A stretch of 64,000 nt of DNA from Alloalcanivorax xiamenensis (GCF_009846745.1 NZ_AQPF01000007.1:1-64000); one strand, 5' to 3'. Positions 26,605 through 36,423 are shown, counted from the stretch's first letter. Program-made: numbers and translations. Notes: generated by a model not told the origin, from the letters alone.

Positions 26605-27595
26605 TCAGTGCCGTATGGAATCCAGCTCCGCGCGGAACGCCGCCAGGCACTGGCCGGGAAAGACCGGGTCGTCGCCATCGGTAATCAGCACCAGCCGGCT
26701 ACCCTCATCGCCACCAGGCCACGACGGCAGCGGCGACACCTCCAATGGCTGGCCACCCACGCCTTGGACCAACAAGGGCCCATCCAGTTTGTCCACCGCC
26801 ACCAGCGCCTTGAGCCGCACCAGACGCGGGCCACACCGCTCCAGCAGGTCCGCCCACAATGGCTGCAGCGCGAAATAGTCCACCGCGCCGCGCCAACGCA
26901 GGTCGGCGGCGTGCAGCCGGTGGCGGCCCGCCTCTGGCGCCGCTGGCGGCGCCGGCCACCGCGCTCAGCTGCCCGGTGACCCGGCAACGGCGTGGAAAGG
27001 CGCGATCCAGCAACGCCGGTTCCACCCGCCCCTGTTCGCTCCACTGCCGTTCGGCGGCGGAGTTCAATTCCGCCAGGGCGGCTTCCAGAGGCCCGCGTTG
27101 TTCCAGTTCCACCTGATCCGCCTTGGTCAGCAACAGCACATCGGCGGCACGCACCTGCTCGATCACCTCGGGATGCCGGCTCAACCCCGCCATGCCGGAT
27201 CGGGCGTCCACCGTGGTGATCACCGATCGCAGCTGAAAATGACGCCGCAGCCATGGATCCTGTTCCAGCACCGAGGTGACGCCGAAAGGATCGGCGGCGC
27301 CGGTGGTTTCCACCAATACGGTGGAAAAGCGCGGCACGTCGCCGGCGGCACGGGCCATGAACAGGTTGCGCAAGGTGGTGCGCAACGACCCTTGCACCGT
27401 GCAGCAGACGCAACCGCCGGCCAGCAGACTTACCGGCGCCGATGCCTCACCCACCAGCGCCTGGTCGATGCCCACCTGCCCCAGCTCATTGATGATCACC
27501 GCCAGATCATCGCGCCCGGACAGCCAGTGATTCAGCACCGTGGTTTTGCCGCTGCCGAGAAAGCCGGTCAGCACCACCACCGGCAAAGGGGTCAC
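26605..27595 (-). pseudogene. COG0523 GTPase (CobW/YeiR-like zinc chaperone), frameshifted
   Basis: The N-terminal part (GTG 27595 onward) has Walker A GFLGSGKTT, the family metal motif GGCVCC, VETTGAADP and the TKAD G-motif. From about 26964 to 26930 the frame changes: the C-terminal CobW domain (PEAGRHRLHAADLRW, ALQPLWADLLERCG, LVQGVGGQP) is read one base over and ends at 26605. The unshifted frame runs on as junk to 26705. Deleting one G in the GC-rich GGCGCCGCCAGCGGCGCC stretch would restore it. This is either a real null mutation or a sequencing error. It overlaps pyrC by 4 bp (GTGA). Confidence 0.85.
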
Positions 27596-28629
27596 GGCGC
27601 GACCGACCAGGGCAGCGTTTCGCCGGCCAGGAACGGCACCAACTCTTCACCGGCGGCCTGCACCTGTTGCGGTACCGCCCAGGGTTCCCGCCGCAGGGTA
27701 ATGGTGTCCGGATTGCGGGGAAGGCGATAAAAATCCGCGCCGAAATGACTGGCGAAGCCTTCCAGTTTGTCCAGCGCGCCATGACGCTCCAGGAAAGTGG
27801 CGTACAACGGCAGCGCCGCCCGCGCCGAATAACAGCCGGCGCAACCGCAGGCGGCTTCTTTCTTGTCGCGGGCGTGCGGAGCGGAGTCAGTGCCCAGGAA
27901 GAAGCGCGGATGCCCTTCCAGCACCGCCTGTTGAATACGCTCCTGATGGGTGCGGCGCTTGAGCACCGGCAGGCAGTAATTATGCGGGCGCACGCCGCCC
28001 ACCAGCAGATCATTGCGGTTCATCATCAGGTGCTGCGGTGTCACGGTGGCGGCGGTGGCGTCGCCGGAGTCCTTGACGAAATCCACCGCTTCACCGGTGG
28101 TGACGTGTTCGAACACAATGCGCAAGGCTGGGAAACGGCGGCGAATATCGGTGAGATAACGGTCGATGAAGACCTTCTCCCGATCGAACACGTCGATCTC
28201 CGCCTCGGTCACCTCCCCGTGAACCAGCAACGGTACATCGTGCTTCTCCATCGCCTCATAGAGATGGGCGATCCGTGACGGATCGGTAACGCCGCTGTCG
28301 GAGTTGGTGGTGGCACCGGCGGGATACAGTTTGAAGGCATGCACAAAGCCGCTGGCGGCCGCCCTTGCCACCTCCTCCACCGGCGTCTCGTCGGTGAGGT
28401 AAAGCACCATCAGCGGTTCGAACGCCACGCCGGCGGGAATGTGGGGCACGATGCGCTGCCTATAGGCCTCGGCCTGGGCCACGGTGGTGACCGGCGGAGT
28501 CAGGTTGGGCATGACAATGGCGCGGCGGAACACCCGTGCGGTCACCGGCACGGTCTCGGCCAGCATGGCACCGTCGCGAAAATGCAGGTGCCAATCATCG
28601 GGGCGGCAAAGTGTGAGGGTATCGGTCAT
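27592..28629 (-). CDS. pyrC: dihydroorotase (PyrC), Zur-linked
   Basis: A 345-residue zinc enzyme of pyrimidine synthesis that cyclises carbamoyl aspartate. Metal ligands are intact: H14 and H16 (DWHLHFRDG), the carboxylated Lys K100 (HAFKLYPAG), H137 (LLVHGEVT), H175 (FEHVTT) and D248 (FLGTDSAPH). It is the first gene of the zinc operon, with a Zur box 94 bp upstream, so it looks like the Zur-controlled PyrC paralogue reported next to COG0523 genes in other bacteria. ATG 28629 begins the conserved domain; an upstream in-frame extension to 28764 would cross the Zur box. Confidence 0.93.
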   Translation of the reverse strand: MTDTLTLCRPDDWHLHFRDGAMLAETVPVTARVFRRAIVMPNLTPPVTTVAQAEAYRQRIVPHIPAGVAFEPLMVLYLTDETPVEEVARAAASGFVHAFKLYPAGATTNSDSGVTDPSRIAHLYEAMEKHDVPLLVHGEVTEAEIDVFDREKVFIDRYLTDIRRRFPALRIVFEHVTTGEAVDFVKDSGDATAATVTPQHLMMNRNDLLVGGVRPHNYCLPVLKRRTHQERIQQAVLEGHPRFFLGTDSAPHARDKKEAACGCAGCYSARAALPLYATFLERHGALDKLEGFASHFGADFYRLPRNPDTITLRREPWAVPQQVQAAGEELVPFLAGETLPWSVAP

Positions 28630-28722
28630 AGGAAAACTGTCGGTTCCGGGAAAAGTGCCATGATACGAAAAACCGCCGGCACTTGCCCTGAAGAACCGGT
28701 TTCCCATGGCATTGCGCCAATT

Positions 28723-28737
28723 TGTTATAACATAACA
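28723..28737 (-). promoter_or_regulatory. Zur operator upstream of the pyrC/zrg operon
   Basis: TGTTAT-AAC-ATAACA is a perfect 6-3-6 inverted repeat matching the gammaproteobacterial Zur consensus TGTTATANTATAACA, embedded in AT-rich sequence that stands out in this GC-rich window. It lies 94 bp before the pyrC ATG. Zinc-bound Zur would repress the six-gene operon. Confidence 0.82.
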
Positions 28738-28800
28738 AAAACAGAAAAAATCACAACCCCGCACCGGAGCTGTTCCACCATCGGCGAACCACCGGCCCCG

Positions 28801-29547
28801 CTACAGCAGCCAGCGGAACGAGCGCTGCAGCTCCTCCGTACCACGCTCCTGGTACCAGCGGCCATGCGCCAGAATCACCCGTTCCGGCTCCCAGTCGAGC
28901 ATGGTCCGCACCGCGGCGCGCAACCCCGCCCGGCGGCCAAGAAAGGTGAGTCGCATGTCCCGGGGCATTTGGCCGTCCGGGTCCAGCACGCCACCCAGGC
29001 GAGCCAGCCAGCGCTGGGCCGGCGCCAGACGCGCCGCTTCGAAGTTTTCGATCAGGTCGGTGAGGATCAGGGTGCGGCTGTGCGGATGGAAGAACACCAC
29101 CTCGGTCATGTAGCGGCTGGTCACCGGCAGGGTCCGCAGCAGATCATCCCAGGGCCAGGGCCCGTCACGGTCCAGTACCTCCACGGGGAAATCGATGCGC
29201 CCCCGGGCCCTCTCCTTGATTCCCCGCGCCACGAACGTGCGGGCGGCGGGGAAAGCATCTTGCCACTGCGGCAGCCACCAATAGTGAATGCGATTGGGAC
29301 CAATCAACCAGCGTGGCTCACCGAGGGCCTGCACCTGCCGCCGTAACGGCTCGGTCAGGACCGTGGGCGAATGCACGAACAGTCCGCCGTCGGCCGAACG
29401 CACCAGCGTCATGCGTGTCGGAAACGGCATCTTCACGCCCGGTGCTCCGAAGCGGATCAGCGGTCCGTCGACGATCCAGACCGAATCCGCCACCGGTTTC
29501 AACTGATTCAAAGGAGCGTAAACGCGGTTTCCCCCCGCAGTGCTCAT
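28801..29547 (-). CDS. DUF4336 domain protein
   Basis: A 248-residue soluble protein with the DUF4336 pattern: VADSVWIVDGPLIRF near the N-terminus, PTRMTLVRSADGGLFVHSP, GPNRIHYWWLPQW, and a C-terminal DWEPERVILAHGRW. It is distantly related to the metallo-beta-lactamase fold, but the classical HxHxDH motif is absent. Function unknown. ATG 29547 starts the domain. It ends 63 bp before the Zur box, and is transcribed toward the zinc operon but is probably not part of it. Confidence 0.8.
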   Translation of the reverse strand: MSTAGGNRVYAPLNQLKPVADSVWIVDGPLIRFGAPGVKMPFPTRMTLVRSADGGLFVHSPTVLTEPLRRQVQALGEPRWLIGPNRIHYWWLPQWQDAFPAARTFVARGIKERARGRIDFPVEVLDRDGPWPWDDLLRTLPVTSRYMTEVVFFHPHSRTLILTDLIENFEAARLAPAQRWLARLGGVLDPDGQMPRDMRLTFLGRRAGLRAAVRTMLDWEPERVILAHGRWYQERGTEELQRSFRWLL

Positions 29548-29763
29548 GGCTGTTGCCCTCTGTTCGCCCAGGCCACACCGTACCGGGCCTGATCGTTTTC
29601 GCCAATGGCTTTGTCGCAGCCGGCCATTGTGGCGACGCCCCGCGCCTTCAGACTGGAAGCCGGCCTGCAGCGGGAACCTCGCCGTCCGCCTCTCGACATA
29701 CTCTGTTCGTCGCCGGCATACAGCCGCAATGATCAGAACAATAACAATACCGGAGGCCATGCC

Positions 29764-30855
29764 ATGACGCCGTTCGCTCGTGCTTTGTGCGTTCTTTCCA
29801 TACTGTCACTGTGGTGTCTTTCCCCATCCGTCCAGGCCGAGCCGAGGACCCTGCATTACGCCACCGCCGTGGCGCCCACCGATCGTCCCAACAACCAGGC
29901 CCGCCGCTGGTGGGCGGAGCAGATCAAGGCACGCACCAACGGCGAGATCGAAATCGAAATTCACTGGATGCAGAGTCTGGTGAAGTATCCGGATACCGCC
30001 CAGGCTGTCAGTTCAGGCCTGGCGGATATCGCCGGGATGACACCGGATTACACCGCCGCCCGTTTCCCGCTGTGGGCGCTGTCACAAACCGAAGTCGGCC
30101 CGGGCGACCACTACATTTCCGCCGAAGCCTGGCGGCGCATGATGGCGAACACCCCTGCTCTCCAGGAAGAACTACGGCGTAACAACATGGCGTTCATGTC
30201 GGTGTACTCCACCGGACCACGGGTCCTGATCAGCAACACCCGCCCTTATCTGACGCCGGCGGACTTCGAGGGTGACCGTGTGCGACTGACGCCTCGCAGC
30301 GTTCAGGCCGCGCAGCGGGCGGATTGGGATGTGACGCCGATCAATCTGACCTTTACCGATATTTATTCCGCCATGGATCGCGGCACTCTCAATGGCGCTC
30401 AGTCCGCCGCTTATCTGGTACCGCTGTTCAAACACCACGAGGTCGCCACGCACATCGTCGAAACCGGTAACGGCCAGTCCATGATCCTGGAGGCCATGAA
30501 CCTCGACACCTGGAACAGCCTGACCCCGAAGCAGCAACGGGTGTTCAGCGAAGTGAACCGGGAACTGGAAGTGCGGATGGCGGAAGCCGGCCTGGAAGAG
30601 CTGGAACAGGCGCGGAAGATGATCCGGAACAACCGCGAGTTCCCCACCGAATACCACATTCTTGATGCCGAACAGCAAGCTCAGTGGGAAGCCGGGTACC
30701 TGCCAGTGGAGCGCGCCTTCGCGGAACGGACCAGCAAGCGCTCACCCCAGGCGGCATCAGTATTCGAGCGCTTCCAGGAACGCCTCAAGGAGGTGGCCTC
30801 GGAGGTAAGAGAGGACGGTTATCCCTGGGAACGGAATGAGGTGGCGGATCGCTGA
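29764..30855 (+). CDS. TRAP transporter substrate-binding protein (DctP family), copy 1
   Basis: A 363-residue periplasmic receptor with a signal peptide (to about SVQA, residue 25), then RTLHYATAVAPTDRPNN, DCTP signatures EIEIHWMQSLVKYPDTAQAVSSGLADI, and TFTDIYSAMDRGTLNGAQSAAYL. ATG 29764 is chosen because GGAGG precedes it. It is nearly parallel in sequence and length to the next gene, indicating a tandem duplication. The specificity Arg is likely in RVLISNTRPYL/RVRLTPRS. It is followed by a 176-bp gap with no gene. Confidence 0.92.
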   Translation: MTPFARALCVLSILSLWCLSPSVQAEPRTLHYATAVAPTDRPNNQARRWWAEQIKARTNGEIEIEIHWMQSLVKYPDTAQAVSSGLADIAGMTPDYTAARFPLWALSQTEVGPGDHYISAEAWRRMMANTPALQEELRRNNMAFMSVYSTGPRVLISNTRPYLTPADFEGDRVRLTPRSVQAAQRADWDVTPINLTFTDIYSAMDRGTLNGAQSAAYLVPLFKHHEVATHIVETGNGQSMILEAMNLDTWNSLTPKQQRVFSEVNRELEVRMAEAGLEELEQARKMIRNNREFPTEYHILDAEQQAQWEAGYLPVERAFAERTSKRSPQAASVFERFQERLKEVASEVREDGYPWERNEVADR

Positions 30856-31031
30856 ACCGGCGCCCGTCGCACTGGTGCTTTACGCCAAATCTTTTGTCGC
30901 GATAGGTCATTGTTGCCCGACCAGGGGAGCGACAGACTGAAATTCGAATAGGGTGGCCCGCTGGCCGCCCCTGCCTCGGATGTAATGGATCAAACCATTA
31001 ATAAGAATAGTAATAGTGGAGGCCCTGTTAA

Positions 31032-32123
31032 ATGTCGCTGAAAAAAAACCTGATGGTCGCCGGCGCGGCCGTTACTCTCACGCTCTCCAGTGTTCTGGCC
31101 GGCGCCGAAACGCGCACGCTCCATTACGCCACCCCGGCCCCTCCCACCGACCGCCCCAGTAACGAGGTGCTGCGCTGGTGGACCAATGAGGTCAAGGAAC
31201 GCACCAACGGCGAAATCGAGATTGAAGTCCACTGGCTGCAAAGCCTGGTGAAATATCATGATTCCGCCCAGGCGCTCAGTTCCGGGCTCGCCGATATCTC
31301 GCCGATGAATCCGGAATACGTGGAATCCCGTTTCCCGCTGTGGACACTGTCACAGACCGAAATCGGCTCCGGCGACAACTATATCGCCAACGAAGCCTGG
31401 CACCGTGTTCTGGAAAAAAACCCGGCGATGGCCGAGGAACTGAAGAAAAACAACATGGTGCATCTGATCGCCTATTCCAGCGGCCCGCGCGTCAACGCCA
31501 GCACCAGCCGCCCCTATCTGACACCCGATGATTTCAAGGGCGACAAGGTCCGCATGACGCCCAGAGCGGTGCAGGCAGCCAAACAAGCCGATTGGAACGT
31601 GACACCGGTGCAAGTGGCGTTCGCCGATATCTATTCCGCCATGGATCGCGGCACCATCAATGGCGCCCAGACCTACACCTATCTGATGCCTCCCTACAAA
31701 CACCACGAAGTAGCGAAATACGCGGTGGAAACCGGCATCGGCCAGTCCATGGTGGTGGTCAACATGAATCTGAACACCTGGAACAGCCTGACGCCGGAAC
31801 AGCAGCAGGTGTTTGCCGATCTGAACGGTGAGTACCGTCTCCGCATGGCCCGCGCCGGCCTTCAGGAAGCCGGGGATGCACGCGAGATGATGCGCACCAA
31901 TAAAGAATTCCCCACCGAATTCCATATCCTCACCCAGGAACAGCAAAAAGCCTGGCAAGCCGCCCTGGAACCGGTCGAACGGGCCTACGCGGAAAAACTG
32001 GCGAAGCGTGATCCCCGTGCCCTGGAAATTTTCGAAAGTTTCCAGAACGAGTTGCGCGCGGTGCAGAAAGAAGTGGCGGACAACGGCTACCCCTGGCAAT
32101 CCGAAAAAGTCGCCGGGAACTGA
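31032..32123 (+). CDS. TRAP transporter substrate-binding protein (DctP family), copy 2
   Basis: A 363-residue receptor with a signal peptide (MSLKKNLMVAGAAVTLTL, cleaved near LAGA), then RTLHYATPAPPTDRPSN, EIEVHWLQSLVKYHDSAQAL and AFADIYSAMDRGTINGAQTYTYL. It is close to copy 1 along its full length. It starts 3 bp before the DctQ gene on the same strand, so this copy is the one tied to the membrane subunits. The ligand is probably an organic acid, given the acyl-CoA ligase at the end of the operon. Confidence 0.93.
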   Translation: MSLKKNLMVAGAAVTLTLSSVLAGAETRTLHYATPAPPTDRPSNEVLRWWTNEVKERTNGEIEIEVHWLQSLVKYHDSAQALSSGLADISPMNPEYVESRFPLWTLSQTEIGSGDNYIANEAWHRVLEKNPAMAEELKKNNMVHLIAYSSGPRVNASTSRPYLTPDDFKGDKVRMTPRAVQAAKQADWNVTPVQVAFADIYSAMDRGTINGAQTYTYLMPPYKHHEVAKYAVETGIGQSMVVVNMNLNTWNSLTPEQQQVFADLNGEYRLRMARAGLQEAGDAREMMRTNKEFPTEFHILTQEQQKAWQAALEPVERAYAEKLAKRDPRALEIFESFQNELRAVQKEVADNGYPWQSEKVAGN

Positions 32124-32126
32124 TTC

Positions 32127-32669
32127 ATGTCTCGAATGCCGTGGCCCGTTCGTGTGATGGACCGGGTGGATCAGATCCTGGTATGGCTGTCCCAGGCACT
32201 GCTCGCCGCCATGGTCGGCATCACCTTTGTGTCGGTGGTGGGGCGGAGTTTTTTCCGCAGCCCGGTCCCCGATGATCTGCTGCTTTCGGAAATGCTGATG
32301 GTGGCGATCGTGTTCGTGCCACTGAGCTATGTTCAGTCCATTCGCGCCCATATCGAAGTCACCGTGCTCACCGATCACCTGCCCCACTGGTTGCAGGAAA
32401 CCCTGGTCTCGCTGGGGCTGATCATCGGCATCGTCATGTTCGCCTGGATGGCCTGGCTCAGCGCCGGCAAGGCCTGGGAATCCTATGAGTGGGGAGAAAT
32501 CGCCTACGCCAGCACGCTGGGTTTACCGGAGTGGCCGGTGCGCGCCCTGATTCCATTGGGCCTGATCTGGTGGTGCGTGCGCATGCTGATTCAACTGCTG
32601 ATGCCCTGGACCCGCGAACCGCCGGAGTCCGAGGTGGAACGCACCTTGCGCGAGTCCGAGGACGCCTGA
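32127..32669 (+). CDS. TRAP transporter small permease (DctQ)
   Basis: A 180-residue protein with four predicted transmembrane helices (about residues 20-42, 55-75, 92-115, 137-160), and the DctQ features VGRSFFRSPVPDDLLLSEMLM and YVQSIRAHIEVTVLTDHLP. It forms the membrane unit with DctM. It starts 3 bp after the second receptor gene. Confidence 0.92.
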   Translation: MSRMPWPVRVMDRVDQILVWLSQALLAAMVGITFVSVVGRSFFRSPVPDDLLLSEMLMVAIVFVPLSYVQSIRAHIEVTVLTDHLPHWLQETLVSLGLIIGIVMFAWMAWLSAGKAWESYEWGEIAYASTLGLPEWPVRALIPLGLIWWCVRMLIQLLMPWTREPPESEVERTLRESEDA

Positions 32670-32751
32670 CTTTTCAGTATCGGGATAGCACAGGTCCTCT
32701 CGGTATTTCAGGCGTCCATCCCCTTGAAGAACGATAACAACAGGAGATCCG

Positions 32752-34086
32752 ATGGATCCGGTTACGATCGGCATTGCGGTCACCGTGGTAATGGTGGCCC
32801 TGTTATTGTTGCGCATTCCCATTGCCGTGGTTCTGGTCAGCACCGGCTATGTCGGCCTGGTGCTGGTCATGGCGGTACGCACCGGCGAATTCGATCTGGC
32901 ACGCGGGTTGAGTACCGCCAATCAGTTCCTCTCGGATCTGCCCTATTCCTCCACCGCGGAATACACCTTCACCACCATTCCCATGTTTCTGTTGATGGGC
33001 TACCTGGCCACCGAAGCCGGTTTCACCCGTGATATCTATCAGACCGCCCGGCTGTGGCTGGCAAGGGTCCCCGGCGGCCTGGCCGTGGCGTCCTCGGTGG
33101 GCTGCGCGCTGTTCGCCGCGATCAGTGGTTCGAGCCTGGCCACCGCCGCCGCCATGGGCCGCATGGCGATTCCGGAAATGCTCAAGCACGGTTACGACAA
33201 GCGGCTCGCCACCGGCGTGGTGGCCGCCTCAGGCACCCTCGGCTCACTGATTCCGCCCAGTATCCTGATGATTCTCTACGCGGTGTTCACCGACCAGTCC
33301 ATCGCCAAACTGTTCATCGCCGGTATCATTCCCGGCATTCTGTCCCTCGGTATTTATGTCGGCTTCGTCATGATCCGCTCGAAGATGAATCCGGAACTGG
33401 CACCACCGGTGCCCAAGGTGGACATGGCCGAGAAGATGGCGGCACTGAAAAAAAGCTGGAACATGCTGGCACTGATCGCGCTGATCGTGATCGGCCTCTA
33501 CACCGGTATTTTTACCCCTTCGGAAGCAGGCGCGGTGGGCGCCGCGGTGGCGTTCCTGATGTGTATCGTCACCCGCCGTCTGGACCGGGAAAAAACCCGC
33601 AGCGCCCTGAATGAAACCCTCAAGACCACCTCGATGCTGTTCGCCGCGGTGATCGGCGCCTACATGGTGACCTCCTTCACCGCCCTCACCGGCATCGCCT
33701 CGGAGCTGACCTCCTGGGCCGGCAACCTGGATCTGCCACCGGTGGTGATCCTGCTGTCGTTGACGTTGCTCTATGTATTTCTCGGCACCTTCATGGGTTC
33801 CATCGAGATCATGCTGCTGACGCTGCCGGTGGTGATCCCGATCATCAAAGGCCTGGAATACGACCTGATCTGGTTCGGCATCATCATGATCAAGTATCTG
33901 GAAATCGGCATGATCACGCCGCCGGTGGGGATCAACTGCTTCATCATCAAAGGCGTGGTGGGCAAATCGGTGAGCCTCGGCCAGATCTTCCACGGGGTAA
34001 CCTGGTTCATCGTCCTCGACGTCATCACCGTCGCCATCCTGATCCTGTTCCCGGATCTGGTCACGTTCCTGCCCAACCTCATGTAA
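32752..34086 (+). CDS. TRAP transporter large permease (DctM)
   Basis: A 444-residue membrane protein with about 12 hydrophobic segments. It has the DctM signatures SGSSLATAAAMGRMAIPEMLKHGYDKRLATGVVAASGTLGSLIPPS and ITPPVGINCFIIKGV. It drives sodium-linked uptake together with DctQ and DctP. AGGAG precedes ATG 32752. It lies 22 bp before the acyl-CoA ligase, so import and activation are coupled. Confidence 0.95.
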   Translation: MDPVTIGIAVTVVMVALLLLRIPIAVVLVSTGYVGLVLVMAVRTGEFDLARGLSTANQFLSDLPYSSTAEYTFTTIPMFLLMGYLATEAGFTRDIYQTARLWLARVPGGLAVASSVGCALFAAISGSSLATAAAMGRMAIPEMLKHGYDKRLATGVVAASGTLGSLIPPSILMILYAVFTDQSIAKLFIAGIIPGILSLGIYVGFVMIRSKMNPELAPPVPKVDMAEKMAALKKSWNMLALIALIVIGLYTGIFTPSEAGAVGAAVAFLMCIVTRRLDREKTRSALNETLKTTSMLFAAVIGAYMVTSFTALTGIASELTSWAGNLDLPPVVILLSLTLLYVFLGTFMGSIEIMLLTLPVVIPIIKGLEYDLIWFGIIMIKYLEIGMITPPVGINCFIIKGVVGKSVSLGQIFHGVTWFIVLDVITVAILILFPDLVTFLPNLM

Positions 34087-34108
34087 CGGTTCCTGGAGAA
34101 AAGCCCTC

Positions 34109-35662
34109 ATGTACCTGACGCAATCCCTGCACAAGGCCCTGCAACAATGTCCCGAGCGCACCGCCACCGTTTGCGATGGTCGGCGCCACAGCTACGCCGA
34201 ATGGGTCCCGCGGGTAGCCCGGGTGGCCGGGGCTCTGCAGGGTCTTGGCGTGGCGCCCGGCGACCGCGTCGGCATTCTCGCCCTGGGCTCGGACCGTTAC
34301 CTGGAAACCATTTACGGCTGCTGGTGGCGCGGCGCGGTGATCAATCCGGTGAACATTCGCTGGAGTCCGCGAGAAATCGCCTATTCCCTGGACGACTGCG
34401 GTACCCGGGTATTGCTGGTGGACCGCCACTTCCTCGGCATGGTGCCGCAATTGGGGGAATTGTCCGAAGCCCTGGAAGAAGTGATCTATCTGGATGACGA
34501 TGCACCGGGGGACCTCATCGGCTACGAGAGATGGATCGCCGATGCCCCCGAGCTGGACGATCAGATCGCCAGCCACCAACAACTGGCCGCCATTCTCTAC
34601 ACTGGCGGTACCACCGGCGCGCCCAAGGGAGTAATGCTCAGCCATCGCAATCTGTACTCCGGCACTCTGGGGCAGATGGCGGCGGTACAGCGCAGCCATC
34701 ACCCGGTGGCCCTGTACTCCTCGCCGCTGTTTCATGTGGCCGGCATGGCCTCGGTGGTGCAGATCGCGGTGCGCCAGGGCACCCATGTAATTCTGCCGGG
34801 CTTCGATCCGGCGGTGGTGCTGGACACCATCGAGCGCGAAGGCGTGGAAGAAACCTTTCTGGTACCGACCATGCTGCGCATGTTGCTGGATCATCCGGAC
34901 TTCTCCCGGCGCGATCTTTCAGCGCTGAAGTACCTGCGCTACGGTGCCTCCCCCATGGACGAGGCGCTGCTGCTGCGGGCCATGGAAGTCCTGCCCGGCG
35001 CGGAATTCTCGCAGAGCTACGGCATGACCGAACTGTCGCCGGTGATCTCGATCCTCAGCGGCTGGCACCACACCGCCGAGGGACGCCGCGCCGGCAAACT
35101 GAAGTCCGCCGGCTATCCGCTGCCCAACGCGGAAGTCCGCATCGTTGACGAAAACGATAACGACGTTCCGCCGGGCCAGGTGGGCGAAATCATCGCGCGC
35201 GGCCCCATGGTCATGGAAGGCTACTGGAACAAACCGGAACAAACCGCCGAGGCCCTGCGTAGCGGCTGGATGCACACCGGCGATGGCGGCTACATGGACG
35301 ACGACGGCTTTATCTACGTGGTCGACCGGATCAAGGACATGATCGTCACCGGCGGCGAGAACGTCTATTCCGCGGAGGTGGAAAACGCCCTGCTGAAACT
35401 GCCTGAGGTCGCCCAATGCGCGGTGATCGGCGTACCCGATGAGCGCTGGGGGGAGCGCGTGCACGCGGTGGTGGTGACGGCCCCCGGTCAGCAACTGGAC
35501 GAGCAGCGCATCGACGCTCACTGCCGCGATCTGATCGCCGGCTACAAATGCCCCAAGAGCATCGAGTTCCGTGATGCCCTGCCCATGTCCGGCGCCGGCA
35601 AGATACTCAAGTACGAGCTGCGCAAACCCTTCTGGGAAGGCCGGCAACGGCGGGTAAGCTGA
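34109..35662 (+). CDS. AMP-binding acyl-CoA ligase
   Basis: A 517-residue ANL-superfamily enzyme with the P-loop LYTGGTTGAPKGVMLSHRN, the SYGMTELSPV motif, GWMHTGDGGYMDDDGF and the C-terminal MIVTGGENVYSAEVE hinge and KILKYELRKP lysine. It would activate a carboxylic acid to its CoA thioester. As the last gene of the TRAP operon it probably activates the imported substrate. The chain length or ring type cannot be read from sequence. Confidence 0.92.
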   Translation: MYLTQSLHKALQQCPERTATVCDGRRHSYAEWVPRVARVAGALQGLGVAPGDRVGILALGSDRYLETIYGCWWRGAVINPVNIRWSPREIAYSLDDCGTRVLLVDRHFLGMVPQLGELSEALEEVIYLDDDAPGDLIGYERWIADAPELDDQIASHQQLAAILYTGGTTGAPKGVMLSHRNLYSGTLGQMAAVQRSHHPVALYSSPLFHVAGMASVVQIAVRQGTHVILPGFDPAVVLDTIEREGVEETFLVPTMLRMLLDHPDFSRRDLSALKYLRYGASPMDEALLLRAMEVLPGAEFSQSYGMTELSPVISILSGWHHTAEGRRAGKLKSAGYPLPNAEVRIVDENDNDVPPGQVGEIIARGPMVMEGYWNKPEQTAEALRSGWMHTGDGGYMDDDGFIYVVDRIKDMIVTGGENVYSAEVENALLKLPEVAQCAVIGVPDERWGERVHAVVVTAPGQQLDEQRIDAHCRDLIAGYKCPKSIEFRDALPMSGAGKILKYELRKPFWEGRQRRVS

Positions 35663-35776
35663 CACCGGGTGCCATCCGCTCATTTGAGACGCAGGTCACC
35701 GTTCCAGAGGGTGTCTTTGAAGACGCCGCACGCGCCGCCTAAACTTGCGCGTTTTTGACGCGCAAAGGAGAGCCCC

Positions 35777-36349
35777 GTGCAAAAACGCGTACTCGTCCCC
35801 CTGATTGCCCTCCCCCTGTTCAGCCCGGCCGCCCTGGCCGGGGATCTGTATCCCCTGGGCAAGGCCGAAGGTACCACCTGGAAAACCGTGGCCCAGGCCG
35901 AGGAAGACAACCGCCTGTCCGTGGCGGCGCTGTCCACCGACGGCGAGATGCAAATGGTGTTCACCTTCGAAACCGTCATCGGCAGCACCGAACAGTTCCT
36001 CGGCGTATTCGATGCGCCCGTGGAAAGCTGCGGTCAGAGCGACGGCAAGACCATGACCCTGAAAGCCCCCGACCCGTCCCGTCTGATGAAGGTGAATGGT
36101 CAGGAATTTCCCTCTTCGGAAAACTGCCTGGAAGGCCACACCCACTATTCGTTCAAAGGCGTGGATGCCGCTCATGACATCAGCGCGGCGCTGATCGCCG
36201 GCAAGCCGGTAACGCTGAGCATCCCCCGCGACGACGGCCGCAAGGAATACACCTGGGAGCCAGACGGCTTCAAGGCTCTGGCGCGGGAGCGGGTGAAAGA
36301 GTACGAAAAGGGGGCGCGTTATCAGGCCTACAAGGGCATGACCCGCTAA
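35777..36349 (+). CDS. secreted protein of unknown function
   Basis: A 190-residue protein with a clear signal peptide (MQKRVLVPLIALPLFSPAALA). The mature part has two cysteines (VESCGQSDG and ENCLEGHTHYSF) that may form a disulfide, and ends in a basic helix (REYEKGARYQAYKGMTR-like). It starts with GTG 35777 after AAAGGAGAG. No domain is recognised; its own promoter must lie in the 114-bp gap after the ligase gene. Confidence 0.78.
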   Translation: MQKRVLVPLIALPLFSPAALAGDLYPLGKAEGTTWKTVAQAEEDNRLSVAALSTDGEMQMVFTFETVIGSTEQFLGVFDAPVESCGQSDGKTMTLKAPDPSRLMKVNGQEFPSSENCLEGHTHYSFKGVDAAHDISAALIAGKPVTLSIPRDDGRKEYTWEPDGFKALARERVKEYEKGARYQAYKGMTR

Positions 36350-36387
36350 GCAACGCGGCTGTTTTCCCTGTCTGGAGAGGATACCGG

Positions 36388-36416
36388 GTGCGCTAGCGGC
36401 ATCGCCGCTAGCGCAC
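36388..36416. terminator. perfect 13-bp hairpin between convergent genes
   Basis: GTGCGCTAGCGGC (36388-36400) and GCCGCTAGCGCAC (36404-36416) are fully complementary around a 3-nt loop. It sits between the secreted-protein gene and the convergent isomerase-like gene, so it likely terminates both. Confidence 0.75.
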
Positions 36417-36423
36417 TGTACTC

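Noticed and set aside
27098..27730. 210-codon plus-strand frame across pyrC and the GTPase gene
   Set aside because: Antisense shadow over two recognised genes.
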